In this document: positions 8,720-16,534 of the stretch, piece after piece | How the letters are laid out: each line of letters begins with the position of its first letter | Position numbering within the stretch: position 1 is the stretch's first letter | Source of the DNA: Anaerolineaceae bacterium UBA6073 | GTDB taxonomy: Bacteria; Chloroflexota; Anaerolineae; Anaerolineales; Anaerolineaceae | DNA length: 64,000 bases | Direction: 5' to 3' | Assembly: GCA_002436085.1 (NCBI GenBank) | Contig: DIXT01000008.1 | Span: 5,531-69,530 of the forward strand | The notes under the pieces: generated by a model | The model's database searches: none | What the model was told of the DNA's origin: nothing | Seen by the model: the letters and a program-made list of their open reading frames with translations, nothing else | Program-made: the position numbers and the translations under genes

Positions 8720-9656
8720 TTGGGTTTTCCGTTCCTGCCTCGGAAGGCTGTTTGCCCCCCAAAATGCCGCCGATGAAAAAAGCCCCCGGCAGGCTGCCGA
8801 TCATCCAGACCACCCGCAGGATGACCGCCAGAGTAATGCTGGTGGAAAGCTGGAGCCCGCCCAGAACTGAAAAAAGGTTGGTAATGGTGACTTCCTGCAG
8901 ACCAAGCCCATTAATCGAAATCGGAATGAGCGAGATGAAATAAGTCAGGCTCCATAAACCGGCTATCTTTCCAAAGGAAATGCTTTCGCCCATGCCTTCC
9001 ACTAAAATTTGGACGATGAGAAAAGTCGCCAGCATATGGATGAAAGTGAAACCCAGCGCTTGTGCCAGGATGAGCGGATGTTTGAGCCAGAAGCCAAAAT
9101 TCGCGAAAACCTTCTTCACAGCATGCTGGATTTTCCCAAATAAGCCGGGAAAAATCGAAGCTGCCACTAATGTTTGTGGTGCGCCGGAGGCTGACTGCGC
9201 CTTCAGATAACCAGAAACAGCGGGCAGGGCGAAGGGCAGCGCCAGCGCCATGCCGGTCATCCCCACCAGGCGGTCCGCGACCAGCGAAGCCGCCGCCAGA
9301 GCAGCGTCAATCCCGAGCCGGACAGCCCCGGCCAGCCGCACGACATCCCCGCCGATGGTGGTCGGAAGCACGTTGGAGGCGAACAAGCCCGCGAAGGTCA
9401 GGCGCAGACTGTCCTGCCAGCGCACGCGCAGCGCTTGGACTTGCAGGAGGGTGTGCCAGCGCCCCCAGGTGGCCAGGCGCGAGACAAAAACAAGCGCCAG
9501 CACCGCCGCGGCGCGCCACAGTGAGATTTTCCGAACAGCCGCCCAGGTTTCCTCGGCGCCAATCTGCCGGAACAGGTAGACCAGAATAGCTATGGACAGG
9601 AGGGTGCCAGCCCAGCGGATGATGAGGTTCCAGTTGATTTTCGCGTCGTTTTTCAT
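8703..9656 (-). CDS. YbhN/AglD-like integral membrane protein (LPG synthase TM family)
   Basis: About 317 residues with seven or so membrane helices. The family signature is visible as SNVLPTTIGGDVVRLAG in the first third and GLGLQEVTITNLF near the end. Members are related to the membrane domain of lysylphosphatidylglycerol synthase and are thought to move lipids or lipid-linked sugars. A TTG at 9680 could extend the frame by 8 residues, but a TATAAT box on this strand (9688 to 9683) makes the ATG at 9656 the better start. It overlaps the downstream membrane gene. Confidence 0.85.
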   Translation of the reverse strand: MKNDAKINWNLIIRWAGTLLSIAILVYLFRQIGAEETWAAVRKISLWRAAAVLALVFVSRLATWGRWHTLLQVQALRVRWQDSLRLTFAGLFASNVLPTTIGGDVVRLAGAVRLGIDAALAAASLVADRLVGMTGMALALPFALPAVSGYLKAQSASGAPQTLVAASIFPGLFGKIQHAVKKVFANFGFWLKHPLILAQALGFTFIHMLATFLIVQILVEGMGESISFGKIAGLWSLTYFISLIPISINGLGLQEVTITNLFSVLGGLQLSTSITLAVILRVVWMIGSLPGAFFIGGILGGKQPSEAGTENPNGNAH

Positions 9657-9682
9657 TGCAGCCTGGGCTCGGTTCTGCAAAT

Positions 9683-9688
9683 ATTATA
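9683..9688 (-). promoter_or_regulatory. -10 box of the YbhN-like gene
   Basis: TATAAT on the minus strand, 26 nt before the ATG at 9656. It probably drives both membrane-protein genes. No -35 match was found at 16-18 bp. Confidence 0.45.
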
Positions 9689-9758
9689 CTGCAGCCGGTG
9701 TTTTGACCATCAAATGCGTTAAAATTGCGACAGCGGATTTTTCACTGCAGAGGAATAT

Positions 9759-10289
9759 ATGACACTTCAAACGATCACGCCAGCCGACCTTCTGGTAAAA
9801 CCTTACGACCTGATTAAACGTCAGACCTTTGTGCTTGCCAGCGGCAGTTTCGCCGAAGGACGCTTTAATACCATGGTCACCGGCTGGGGTTTCCTGGGCT
9901 CCATGTGGAATAAGCCCTGCGCTATTGTGCCAGTCCGTCCCACGCGTTATACTTTCGATTTTATCGATCAGGCGCCTGACTTTACCCTGTGCGCATTTCC
10001 GGAAGCCTACAAAGAGGATGTGCTCTATCTGGGCACGCACTCCGGCCGGGATGAAGATAAACTCAGCCGCACCCGGATCACTCCGCAGGCTTCGCAGGTA
10101 GTCAGCGCGCCCAGCTTTGCCGAGGCAGAACTGGTGATTGAATGTAAAAAGATTTACTGGGTGGACCTGGACCCAAGCCGCTTTTTGGACCCCGCTATTA
10201 AACGGAACTATCTGGCAAACGACTACCACCGCATGTATTACGGTGAAATGCTTGTGGTACGCGCCGAGCCCAAGTTTATCGGAGCATGA
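9759..10289 (+). CDS. Flavin reductase-like FMN-binding protein
   Basis: 176 residues of the flavin reductase domain type, which reduce or bind FMN as part of two-component oxygenases or as stand-alone redox proteins. Family features are the early VLASGSFAEGRFNTMVTGWG stretch, PCAIVPVRPTRYT (FMN-contact region), FTLCAFPEAYKEDVLYLGTHSGRDEDK, and the C-terminal HRMYYGEMLVV. An AGAGGA ribosome binding site precedes the ATG. No oxygenase partner is adjacent, so the substrate is unknown. Confidence 0.88.
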   Translation: MTLQTITPADLLVKPYDLIKRQTFVLASGSFAEGRFNTMVTGWGFLGSMWNKPCAIVPVRPTRYTFDFIDQAPDFTLCAFPEAYKEDVLYLGTHSGRDEDKLSRTRITPQASQVVSAPSFAEAELVIECKKIYWVDLDPSRFLDPAIKRNYLANDYHRMYYGEMLVVRAEPKFIGA

Positions 10290-10391
10290 AGAGCGCGGCC
10301 CGTATATTTGACTACTAATGCCGCAAAATCTCAAAGACAATGCCATAATTATTGTGTAACGCAAACTAAATAATGCATATTGAGGTAGATT

Positions 10392-10628
10392 ATGTCAGGA
10401 AAAAATCAACATGTTGTACCAACGCCGAAAGGTAAGTGGGGAGTTCGAGGTGAAGGGAACTCAAAGATAACAAAAGAAACCAACACCCAGGCGCAAGCGA
10501 CTGATACCGCTCGCGAAATTGCTAAACATCAACATTCAGAAGTAGTAATTCATGGAAAGGATGGAAAAATTCGAGATAAAGATAGTTATGGGAAAGATCC
10601 TTGTCCGCCACAGGATAAGAAGCATTAA
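10392..10628 (+). CDS. DUF2188-family small protein
   Basis: 78 residues with the DUF2188 pattern: NQHVVPTPKGKWGVRGEGN, then Thr/Gln-Ala (TQAQATDTAREIAKHQ), then VVIHGKDGKIRDKDSYG. These proteins have no established function and are often found in mobile regions. GAGGT lies 8 nt before the ATG. The gene ends right at the edge of a repeat array and is more AT-rich than the genes upstream, which may mean it came with accessory DNA. Confidence 0.8.
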   Translation: MSGKNQHVVPTPKGKWGVRGEGNSKITKETNTQAQATDTAREIAKHQHSEVVIHGKDGKIRDKDSYGKDPCPPQDKKH

Positions 10629-10647
10629 TCAAGAATATGTGGAATCT

Positions 10648-10948
10648 CTGATCGCGCCGGTGTTTATTATCCCCGAAGCGAAGCGGAGTGGGACTCCACC
10701 GTGCGCGGCATTTGACCGAAGGTCTCCCTTTTTCCACGCTCTAATCGCGCCGGTGTCCTCACCGTGCGCGGCATTTGACCGAAGGTCTCCCTCTGATCGC
10801 GCCGGTGTCCCCACCGTGCGCGGCATTTGACCGAAGGTCTCCCTCTTTCCACGCTCTGATCGCGCCGGTGTTTATTATCCCCGAAGCGAAGCGGAGTGGG
10901 ACCCCACCGTGCGCGGCATTTGACCGAAGGTCTCCCTTTTTCCACGCC
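10648..10948 (+). repeat. Four-unit tandem repeat array (composite repeat, copy 1, left part)
   Basis: Four units begin with ATCGCGCCGGTG at about 10651, 10744, 10796 and 10859, and end with GACCGAAGGTCTCCC. Units 1 and 4 carry an extra insert (TTATTATCCCCGAAGCGAAG and GGAGTGGGA); units 2 and 3 lack it. Within a unit, GCGCCGGTG pairs with CACCGTGCGC (one bulge), and GACC-GAA-GGTC makes a second hairpin. Reading frames through it on both strands are repeat-driven and not genes. Confidence 0.85.
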
Positions 10949-11145
10949 TCTGTACTCACCACCCTTGCCCACCGTGAACCGGATAGGTCGTCTCCTGACC
11001 CTGCGTACGACCTGAACGAAAATCCCCGTTATTACTGGATTGCGCCAGACTTGTGTAGCACCCTCACGAAGTACCCTTGCCAGCACATTTGATCACCTGG
11101 TTGCTGGCTGGGTGGGCAGGCTTCGCGCTTAGGAGGCCAGCGAAA
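10949..11145 (+). repeat. Composite repeat module, copy 1 (about 195 bp)
   Basis: This non-coding stretch recurs in direct orientation at about 19973-20176 and inverted at about 44968-45180, with near-identity over most of its length. It includes a hairpin made from TAGGTCGTCTCCTGACC and GTACGACCTGA. The end (GAGGCCAGCGAAATCGG) is a degenerate form of the terminal inverted repeat seen intact in the 19.9 kb copy. Confidence 0.8.
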
Positions 11146-11154
11146 TCGGAAAAG

Positions 11155-11240
11155 TTCCTTTCTTTTGTTTTCACTAAAACTAATTGTATTGGAATTTCCT
11201 CCTTTTTCCCTTGACTATCGACTTTTGAAACGCATACCAC
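11155..11240 (+). repeat. T-rich flank module of the composite repeat
   Basis: About 85 bp starting TTCCTTTCTTTTGTTTTCAC and ending near TTTTGAAACGCATAC. The same sequence occurs inverted at 44645-44730, directly abutting the other end of a repeat unit there. It lies upstream of the mutase gene, so it may also influence that promoter. Confidence 0.75.
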
Positions 11241-11275
11241 ACCTTAATAAAATGATTTTCCGGGCATTTTGGCAG

Positions 11276-11281
11276 TATAAT
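11276..11281 (+). promoter_or_regulatory. -10 box of the mutase small subunit-meaB operon
   Basis: TATAAT lies 26 nt before the ATG at 11308, which also has a GGAGG site. No clear -35 was found in the T-rich repeat module just upstream. Confidence 0.5.
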
Positions 11282-11307
11282 GGCATTATCAACGCGGAGG
11301 TATAGGC

Positions 11308-11712
11308 ATGCCTGAAAAGAAAATTCGAGTTCTGATCGCCAAACCCGGTCTGGACGGTCACGATCGCGGCGCAAAGGTGATTGCCCGCGCGCTCAGGGAC
11401 GATGGGATGGAAGTCATCTACACCGGCTTGCGCCAGACTCCCCAGATGATTGCCGAAGCCGCCCTGCAGGAAGACGTGGACGTGGTCGGGCTCTCCATTC
11501 TCTCCGGCGCGCACAATGCCTTGGTCCCGTATGTACTTGAAAAACTTAAGGAAAACGGTCAGGATAACGTGTTTGTTTTCCTGGGCGGCATCATCCCGGA
11601 AAGCGATATCCCCGGGCTGCTCGCAAAGGGCGTTACCAAAGTCTACGGACCCGGCACGGATACCCGCGTCGTCTGCCAGGATATCCGCGCTGCGCTGGCA
11701 GACCGCGCCTGA
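11308..11712 (+). CDS. Cobalamin-binding small subunit of methylmalonyl-CoA-type mutase
   Basis: 134 residues that match only the C-terminal B12-binding domain of methylmalonyl-CoA mutase. LIAKPGLDGHDRGAK contains the DxHxxG motif whose His ligates cobalt from below; GLSILSGAHN and FLGGIIPESD complete the Rossmann-like B12 fold. As a stand-alone protein it must pair with a separate TIM-barrel subunit, as in archaeal and some bacterial split mutases. The substrate could be methylmalonyl-, isobutyryl- or ethylmalonyl-CoA. meaB follows 3 bp after the stop, which supports mutase function. The large subunit is not in the window. Confidence 0.93.
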   Translation: MPEKKIRVLIAKPGLDGHDRGAKVIARALRDDGMEVIYTGLRQTPQMIAEAALQEDVDVVGLSILSGAHNALVPYVLEKLKENGQDNVFVFLGGIIPESDIPGLLAKGVTKVYGPGTDTRVVCQDIRAALADRA

Positions 11713-11715
11713 GCC

Positions 11716-12729
11716 ATGACCGAGTTTTCCGTTGATGCGATCAGAAAGGGCGGTAAACTTGCCCTTTCTCGCGTTTTAAGCCGTGTGGAAGCGGATGACG
11801 AGAGCGGACGCGCCGCGCTGGACGCGCTTTTTGCCTACACAGGCAAGGCGCACAAGATCGGCGTTACCGGCCCGCCGGGCTCCGGCAAAAGCAGCCTGGT
11901 AAACGCCCTGGCACATCATTTGCGGCGCAGTTACCCGGAGTCGCGCGTCGCGATTATTGCGGTGGACCCCACCAGCCCCTTTACCGGCGGCGCCATTTTA
12001 GGGGACCGCGTGCGCATGCCCGACCTGCAGAATGACCCCGGTGTCTTTATCCGCTCTATGGCCACTCGCGGCGCCCTGGGCGGGCTGGCCGATGCCACGC
12101 TGTCCTTAAGCCAGGTGTTTGATGCCGCGGGTTACGACTATGTTCTCATCGAAACAGTCGGTGCGGGGCAAGCGGAAGTGGATATCGTTACCCTCGCCCA
12201 CACGACGATCGTGGTGGATATGCCCGGCATGGGGGATGACATCCAGGCAATCAAAGCCGGCATCCTGGAAATTGCCGACATTCTCGTCGTAAATAAAGCC
12301 GAGTTGCCTGGCGCGGACCAAACCTACCGCAATCTCGTCCTGATGATCGAGATGGGCTATCGCGGTACCGGCCGCATTAACGGCGGGCATCACCGGCTTA
12401 CCATTGCAACCGAAGCCCGGTCAATTGAACCTGAAGGCTGGCTGCCGCCCGTGTTAAAAACCACCGCGCTCACTTCGCAGGGTATTGCCGAACTGGAACA
12501 GGCCATCCACCAGCACCGCGCGTACCTACAAGCCTCAGGCACTTGGAACGCGAAAGAAAACAGCGCAATTCGACAGACGATCGATAAACTCATTCTCAAA
12601 GAGCTCAGTGAAAACTGGAAAAAAACGCTCCCCGCAGGACTTTACGAAACAGTTATGCAATCCGTCAGTCAGCGAAAATTGTCGCCGCGTGCCGCGGCGC
12701 GCGCGCTCCTGGCGTATAATTCAGAATAA
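11716..12729 (+). CDS. meaB: MeaB/ArgK G3E GTPase, mutase chaperone
   Basis: 337 residues of the MeaB family, which gates cofactor loading and protects B12-dependent acyl-CoA mutases using GTP. Visible motifs: Walker A GPPGSGKSS near residue 54, IAVDPTSPFTGGAILGDRVRM (switch region), FIRSMATRGALGGLA, ETVGAGQAEVDI, and NKAELPGAD (G4 type base recognition). It starts 3 bp after the B12-binding subunit stop, so they form one operon. The 3' end contains a TATAAT box that probably serves the next gene. Confidence 0.96.
   Translation: MTEFSVDAIRKGGKLALSRVLSRVEADDESGRAALDALFAYTGKAHKIGVTGPPGSGKSSLVNALAHHLRRSYPESRVAIIAVDPTSPFTGGAILGDRVRMPDLQNDPGVFIRSMATRGALGGLADATLSLSQVFDAAGYDYVLIETVGAGQAEVDIVTLAHTTIVVDMPGMGDDIQAIKAGILEIADILVVNKAELPGADQTYRNLVLMIEMGYRGTGRINGGHHRLTIATEARSIEPEGWLPPVLKTTALTSQGIAELEQAIHQHRAYLQASGTWNAKENSAIRQTIDKLILKELSENWKKTLPAGLYETVMQSVSQRKLSPRAAARALLAYNSE
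12715..12720 (+). promoter_or_regulatory. -10 box upstream of aspS, inside meaB 3' end
   Basis: TATAAT lies within the last codons of meaB, 38 nt before the aspS ATG, so aspS may have its own transcript. No -35 was recognised. Confidence 0.4.
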
Positions 12730-12758
12730 GAAATCTTTGTTTTTATTGGAGCAAAATC

Positions 12759-14078
12759 ATGGAAAAAACACCAATCGGAGACCTGAAAACGCACGTTGGA
12801 GAGGTAGTCAAGCTGCAGGGCTGGCTGCAAACTTTACGCGACCAGAAAAGCATGCAATTCCTCATCCTGCGCGACAGGACTGGTCTCGTCCAGATCGCCC
12901 ACTGGAAAAAAGGCAATCCGGAATTGGCTGCGCTGATCTCCACGCTTGGCAGCGAAGCAGCGCTGACAGTCACCGGCAAGGTCGTGGAAAACGAAGTTGT
13001 CAAATTAGGCGGGATTGAAGTCCAGCTTGAGAGCCTTAAAGTCGAAAATAACGCGGAAATCCCTCTGCCCTTCGACCCCTTCGCGGAGACCCTGCCAGAT
13101 CAGGATTACCGCCTGGACTGGCGCTTTTTGGACTTGCGCCGCGAGCGCAACCGCCTGATCTTTGAGGTCCAAACCACCCTCGAAGCCGCCATGCGCGAGT
13201 ATTGGCTGGAAAACGGTTTCATCGAGATGCACTCCCCCAAAATTATGGGCGCGCCCAGCGAAAGCGGCGCCGAGCTCTTCAGCCTGAAGTATTTTGAGAC
13301 GACCGCCTACCTGGCGCAATCGCCCCAGTTTTACAAGCAGATGGCAATGGCAGCAGGTTATGAGAAGGTCTTCGAGATTGGCCCCGTCTTCCGGGCTGAC
13401 CCATCCTTTACCTCCCGCCACATGACCGAATTCACCGGCGTGGACTTTGAAATCTCCTGGATTGAAAGCCACGAAGACGTCATGTCCTTCGCGGAACGCT
13501 GGCTGGCGCATGCCTACCAGCGCGTGCAGGAAAAGCACGGAGAGGCCATCAAAGCCGCGTTTGATGTGGACCTGCAGGTGCCTGAAGTGCCGTTCCCACG
13601 CCTGACCATGGCGGAAGCTTATCAGATCCTTAAAGACCAGGGCTATAAACTCCCTCCGGAACGTAAGGGAGACCTGGACCCGGGCGCTGAGCGCGCGCTC
13701 GGCGCTTATATTAAAGAAAAAACTGGCAATGATTTTGTCTTCGTCAAAGATTGGCCTTTCAGCGTCCGCCCGTTCTACCACATGGTGTATGAGGACAACC
13801 CCGCGCTCACGAAGAGCTTCGACTTGCTCGGTCGCGGACTGGAAATCACCACTGGCGCGCAGCGCGAGCACCGCTATGAAGTGCTGAAAAACCAGGCTTT
13901 AGAGAAGGGACTGACCCTGCCCCCCATCCAGAATTACCTGAATTATTTCCGCTATGGATGTCCTCCCCACGGCGGGCTCGGGCTCGGTCTCAGCCGTTTG
14001 CTGATGGTGATGCTGGACCTACCCAACATTCGCGAAGCAGTTTACCTGTTCAGAGGACCAAACCGCCTGGAACCTTAG
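12759..14078 (+). CDS. aspS: Archaeal-type aspartate--tRNA(Asp/Asn) ligase
   Basis: 439 residues, the size of the compact archaeal/eukaryotic-like AspRS, not the long bacterial AspRS with its insertion domain. An OB-fold anticodon-binding domain occupies about residues 15-105. The class II core has motif 2 FEIGPVFRADPSFTSRH and HMTEFTGVDFE, GRGLEITTGAQREHRYE, FRYGCPPHGGLGLGL and the terminal NIREAVYLFRGPNRLEP. This branch is often non-discriminating and charges tRNA-Asn with Asp for later amidation by GatCAB; whether that holds here is inference. Motif 3 reads GLGLSRL where close relatives usually have GxERL. GGAG lies 9 nt before the ATG. Confidence 0.9.
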   Translation: MEKTPIGDLKTHVGEVVKLQGWLQTLRDQKSMQFLILRDRTGLVQIAHWKKGNPELAALISTLGSEAALTVTGKVVENEVVKLGGIEVQLESLKVENNAEIPLPFDPFAETLPDQDYRLDWRFLDLRRERNRLIFEVQTTLEAAMREYWLENGFIEMHSPKIMGAPSESGAELFSLKYFETTAYLAQSPQFYKQMAMAAGYEKVFEIGPVFRADPSFTSRHMTEFTGVDFEISWIESHEDVMSFAERWLAHAYQRVQEKHGEAIKAAFDVDLQVPEVPFPRLTMAEAYQILKDQGYKLPPERKGDLDPGAERALGAYIKEKTGNDFVFVKDWPFSVRPFYHMVYEDNPALTKSFDLLGRGLEITTGAQREHRYEVLKNQALEKGLTLPPIQNYLNYFRYGCPPHGGLGLGLSRLLMVMLDLPNIREAVYLFRGPNRLEP

Positions 14079-14087
14079 GAGCTGACC

Positions 14088-14669
14088 ATGCCCTCCATCT
14101 ACAGCGAAAGATTGCGCCTCAGGGCTGCGGAACGGGCGGACATCCCCATGTTTGTCCGCTGGATTAGCGACCCTGAAGTGACCGAGCATTTGCTTTTGCG
14201 CCTGCCCATGTCTCTGGCGGAGGAAGAAATCTGGTTTGAGAACATGATTTCCCGCCCCGCCCCGGAGCACGTGTATGTAGTAGAAGCCAAATTTACACCG
14301 GAATCTCTTGATACCCAGGCGCAGTGGCTGCCCATCGGCAACACCGCCTTCATTTCCATTCTGGAAATTGATCGCTGCGCGGAAATCGGCATCATGCTCG
14401 GTGAAAAATCCTGGTGGAACAGAGGCTACGGCACAGAGACGATGCGCGCCATGCTGCGCCACGGTTTCGAGACGCTGAACCTGCACCGCATCTGGCTGCA
14501 AGTCTATGCGAACAACAAGCGCGGCATTCGGGCTTATGAAAAAGCAAGCTTCCAACACGAAGGGGTTTATCGGGAAGGCCACTATCAGGCGGGTAAATAT
14601 CATGATGTATTCCTGATGAGCGTTCTACGCCAGGAATGGGATTCGCAAAACAAAGTGAAAGGTAATTAG
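14088..14669 (+). CDS. GNAT N-acetyltransferase, RimJ/RimL type
   Basis: 193 residues. It opens with SERLRLRAAERADIPMFVRWISDPEVTEHL, the classic RimJ/L start, and contains the acetyl-CoA loop region KSWWNRGYGTETMRAML and the NLHRIWLQVYANNKRGIRAYEKASFQHEG block. Members acetylate protein N-termini, amino groups of small molecules or antibiotics; the substrate cannot be told. It sits 9 bp after aspS and 1 bp before prs, so it is probably in the same transcript. Confidence 0.92.
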   Translation: MPSIYSERLRLRAAERADIPMFVRWISDPEVTEHLLLRLPMSLAEEEIWFENMISRPAPEHVYVVEAKFTPESLDTQAQWLPIGNTAFISILEIDRCAEIGIMLGEKSWWNRGYGTETMRAMLRHGFETLNLHRIWLQVYANNKRGIRAYEKASFQHEGVYREGHYQAGKYHDVFLMSVLRQEWDSQNKVKGN

Positions 14670-14670
14670 T

Positions 14671-15660
14671 ATGACGTCTCCTCATATGCGGCACGACCTT
14701 TTGTACGGAAATATCCGCCTTTTTGCGGGCACGTCCACTCCGGAACTCGCCCACGAAGTTTCAGAGTATCTGGGTACACCCTTATGCGGAAGAGATATCA
14801 TCGAATTTACTAACGAAAATCTGTTCGTGAAGCTGCACGCTTCCGTCCGCGGCCAGGACTGCTATATCATCCAGACCACCTCTATCCCTGTGCATCGCAA
14901 CTTGATGGAACTGCTCATCATGACCCAAACCCTGCGATTGGATTCCGCTGGCCGCATCACAGTGGTAGTCCCCTACATGTGCTACGGTCGCTCCGACCGC
15001 AAAGATCAGCCGCGCGTACCAATTACTGCGCGCCTCGTGGCGGATATGATCCAGATCGCCGGCGCCGACCGTTACATCACCATGGACCTGCATGCCGGCC
15101 AGATTCAAGGCTTCTTCTCCATCCCAGGGGATGTACTTACCGGCTACCACATCATCAAGCCCTATCTGATGGACCTTTTGCCCAACATGAACCGGCCGGT
15201 GATGCTGACCGCCGACCTCGGCTTCGCCAAGCGCGGCCGGCGTTACGCCCAGGCCTTGAACATTCCGCTGGCGTTCATTGAAAAACGCCGCGTGGATAAC
15301 GAAGACCATACCGAAGCCCTCTCCATTATCGGGCAGGTCTCCGGCAGAGATATCATCCTGATCGACGACGAAATTGACACTGGCGGTTCTATCTGCGAAG
15401 CCGTGCATCTGGCAAAGCAATACGGCGCCGAAGAAGTGTATGTGGTCTTTGTTCATCCAGTGCTTTCCGCCAATGCTGTGGAGAGGCTGGCGAGTTTGCC
15501 TGTCAAGCAGTTCATCACGACCAACACCATCCCGATCCCCGCGGAGAAAAAGGCTCTCTTTGGCGACCGCCTGACCATCCTGAGCATCGGCCCGCTGCTT
15601 GGCGAGGTGATCAAGCGCGCTAATGAAGGCACCAGCGTCGGTGCGATGTTCAACGAGTAA
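14671..15660 (+). CDS. prs: Ribose-phosphate pyrophosphokinase
   Basis: 329 residues; makes PRPP from ribose 5-phosphate and ATP. Seen here: RLFAGTSTPELAHEVSEYLG at the N-terminus, RITVVVPYMCYGRSDRKDQPR (catalytic loop region), ADRYITMDLHAGQIQGFF, and the PRPP-binding loop IILIDDEIDTGGSICEAV. The DxxDTG loop has an unusual E (DDEIDTGG where DDMIDTGG is common). The ATG follows the GNAT stop by one base; an alternative ATG is at 14686. Confidence 0.93.
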   Translation: MTSPHMRHDLLYGNIRLFAGTSTPELAHEVSEYLGTPLCGRDIIEFTNENLFVKLHASVRGQDCYIIQTTSIPVHRNLMELLIMTQTLRLDSAGRITVVVPYMCYGRSDRKDQPRVPITARLVADMIQIAGADRYITMDLHAGQIQGFFSIPGDVLTGYHIIKPYLMDLLPNMNRPVMLTADLGFAKRGRRYAQALNIPLAFIEKRRVDNEDHTEALSIIGQVSGRDIILIDDEIDTGGSICEAVHLAKQYGAEEVYVVFVHPVLSANAVERLASLPVKQFITTNTIPIPAEKKALFGDRLTILSIGPLLGEVIKRANEGTSVGAMFNE

Positions 15661-15685
15661 ACAATCAACCCAGGAATAATCCACT

Positions 15686-16534
15686 GTGCCTGAACTGCCG
15701 GAAGTTGAAACAATTCGCCGGGGACTGCTCGCGGGGGATGCTTCCACGTCGTCTCTGCTGGAGCAGCGCGTTAGCGCGGTCTCAATCCTATGGGAGAAGA
15801 CTGTAGCGTATCCGCCCCCATGTCAATTTGCAGAGCAGGTCATCGGAAAAACTATTCAGGGCGTCGGGCGGCGGGGTAAGTTCCTGCTCATCCACTTGGA
15901 AGGCCTATCCCTGATATTCCACCTGCGCATGAGCGGAGACCTGTGCATGCGCACCATTCCCCATGAGGAACCTTTCCAACCAGCAGGCCATGACCGCCTC
16001 ATTCTGCACTTTGCCTCTGGCTGGGCGCTCGTGTTCAACGACACCCGCAAATTCGGCAGAGCCTGGCTCACCCCGGACCCGCACAGCGTTATCGGCTCTT
16101 TGGGTCCGGAACCGTTGGACGCCGCGCTTACGCCGGAAAGCTTCCACGCCATGCTCCAGGCGCGCTCCCGGCAGCTAAAGCCGCTGCTGCTGGACCAGAG
16201 CTTTCTGGCTGGATTGGGAAACATCTACACAGACGAAGCCTTGTTCAACGCTGGCCTGCACCCGCTGCGTGTGAGCAGCTTACTCTCCGAACAGGAAGCC
16301 GCAGCGCTCCTGAAGTCCATCCAGGAGGTGCTCCTGCGGGGCATCCGCGAGCACGGTTCCAGCATTGATTGGGTTTATCGCGGAGGAACTTTCCAGAACC
16401 ATTTTCAGGTTTACCAGCGCACTGGTCAAGCCTGCTACCGCTGCGGTACACCGATACAAAAAACCATCGTCGGGCAGCGCGGGACGCATTTTTGCCCTGT
16501 CTGCCAACCGGAAGGAAAATACAAAAATGTATGA
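15686..16534 (+). CDS. mutM: Formamidopyrimidine-DNA glycosylase
   Basis: 282 residues with a GTG start, fixed because mature MutM needs Pro next to the initiator: PELPEVETIRRGL gives the catalytic Pro and Glu. GRRGKFLLIHLEG holds the conserved Lys. DQSFLAGLGNIYTDEALFNAGLHP is the helix-two-turn-helix. The C-terminal zinc finger is CYRCG and CPVCQ, separated by 16 residues. It excises 8-oxoguanine and Fapy lesions. The stop overlaps the next gene's ATG by 8 bp. Confidence 0.97.
   Translation: MPELPEVETIRRGLLAGDASTSSLLEQRVSAVSILWEKTVAYPPPCQFAEQVIGKTIQGVGRRGKFLLIHLEGLSLIFHLRMSGDLCMRTIPHEEPFQPAGHDRLILHFASGWALVFNDTRKFGRAWLTPDPHSVIGSLGPEPLDAALTPESFHAMLQARSRQLKPLLLDQSFLAGLGNIYTDEALFNAGLHPLRVSSLLSEQEAAALLKSIQEVLLRGIREHGSSIDWVYRGGTFQNHFQVYQRTGQACYRCGTPIQKTIVGQRGTHFCPVCQPEGKYKNV

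Noticed and set aside
10648..10948. Possible CRISPR array
   Set aside because: Unit spacing is irregular (about 93, 52 and 63 bp), the sequence between units is itself repeated, and there are no unique spacers or cas genes.
10667..11086. Minus-strand open frame across the repeat array
   Set aside because: The translation is only the repeat read in phase; no start signal, and the same pattern arises at each repeat copy.
11209..11240. TTGACT in the T-rich module as -35 of the mutase operon
   Set aside because: No -10 lies 16-18 bp downstream; the TATAAT at 11276 is too far.
13005..13871. Long minus-strand frame over aspS
   Set aside because: Antisense to a well-supported synthetase; no domain, no ribosome binding site.
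14782..15747. Long minus-strand frame over prs
   Set aside because: Antisense shadow of prs; His/Asp-rich translation typical of complementary GC-rich codons.
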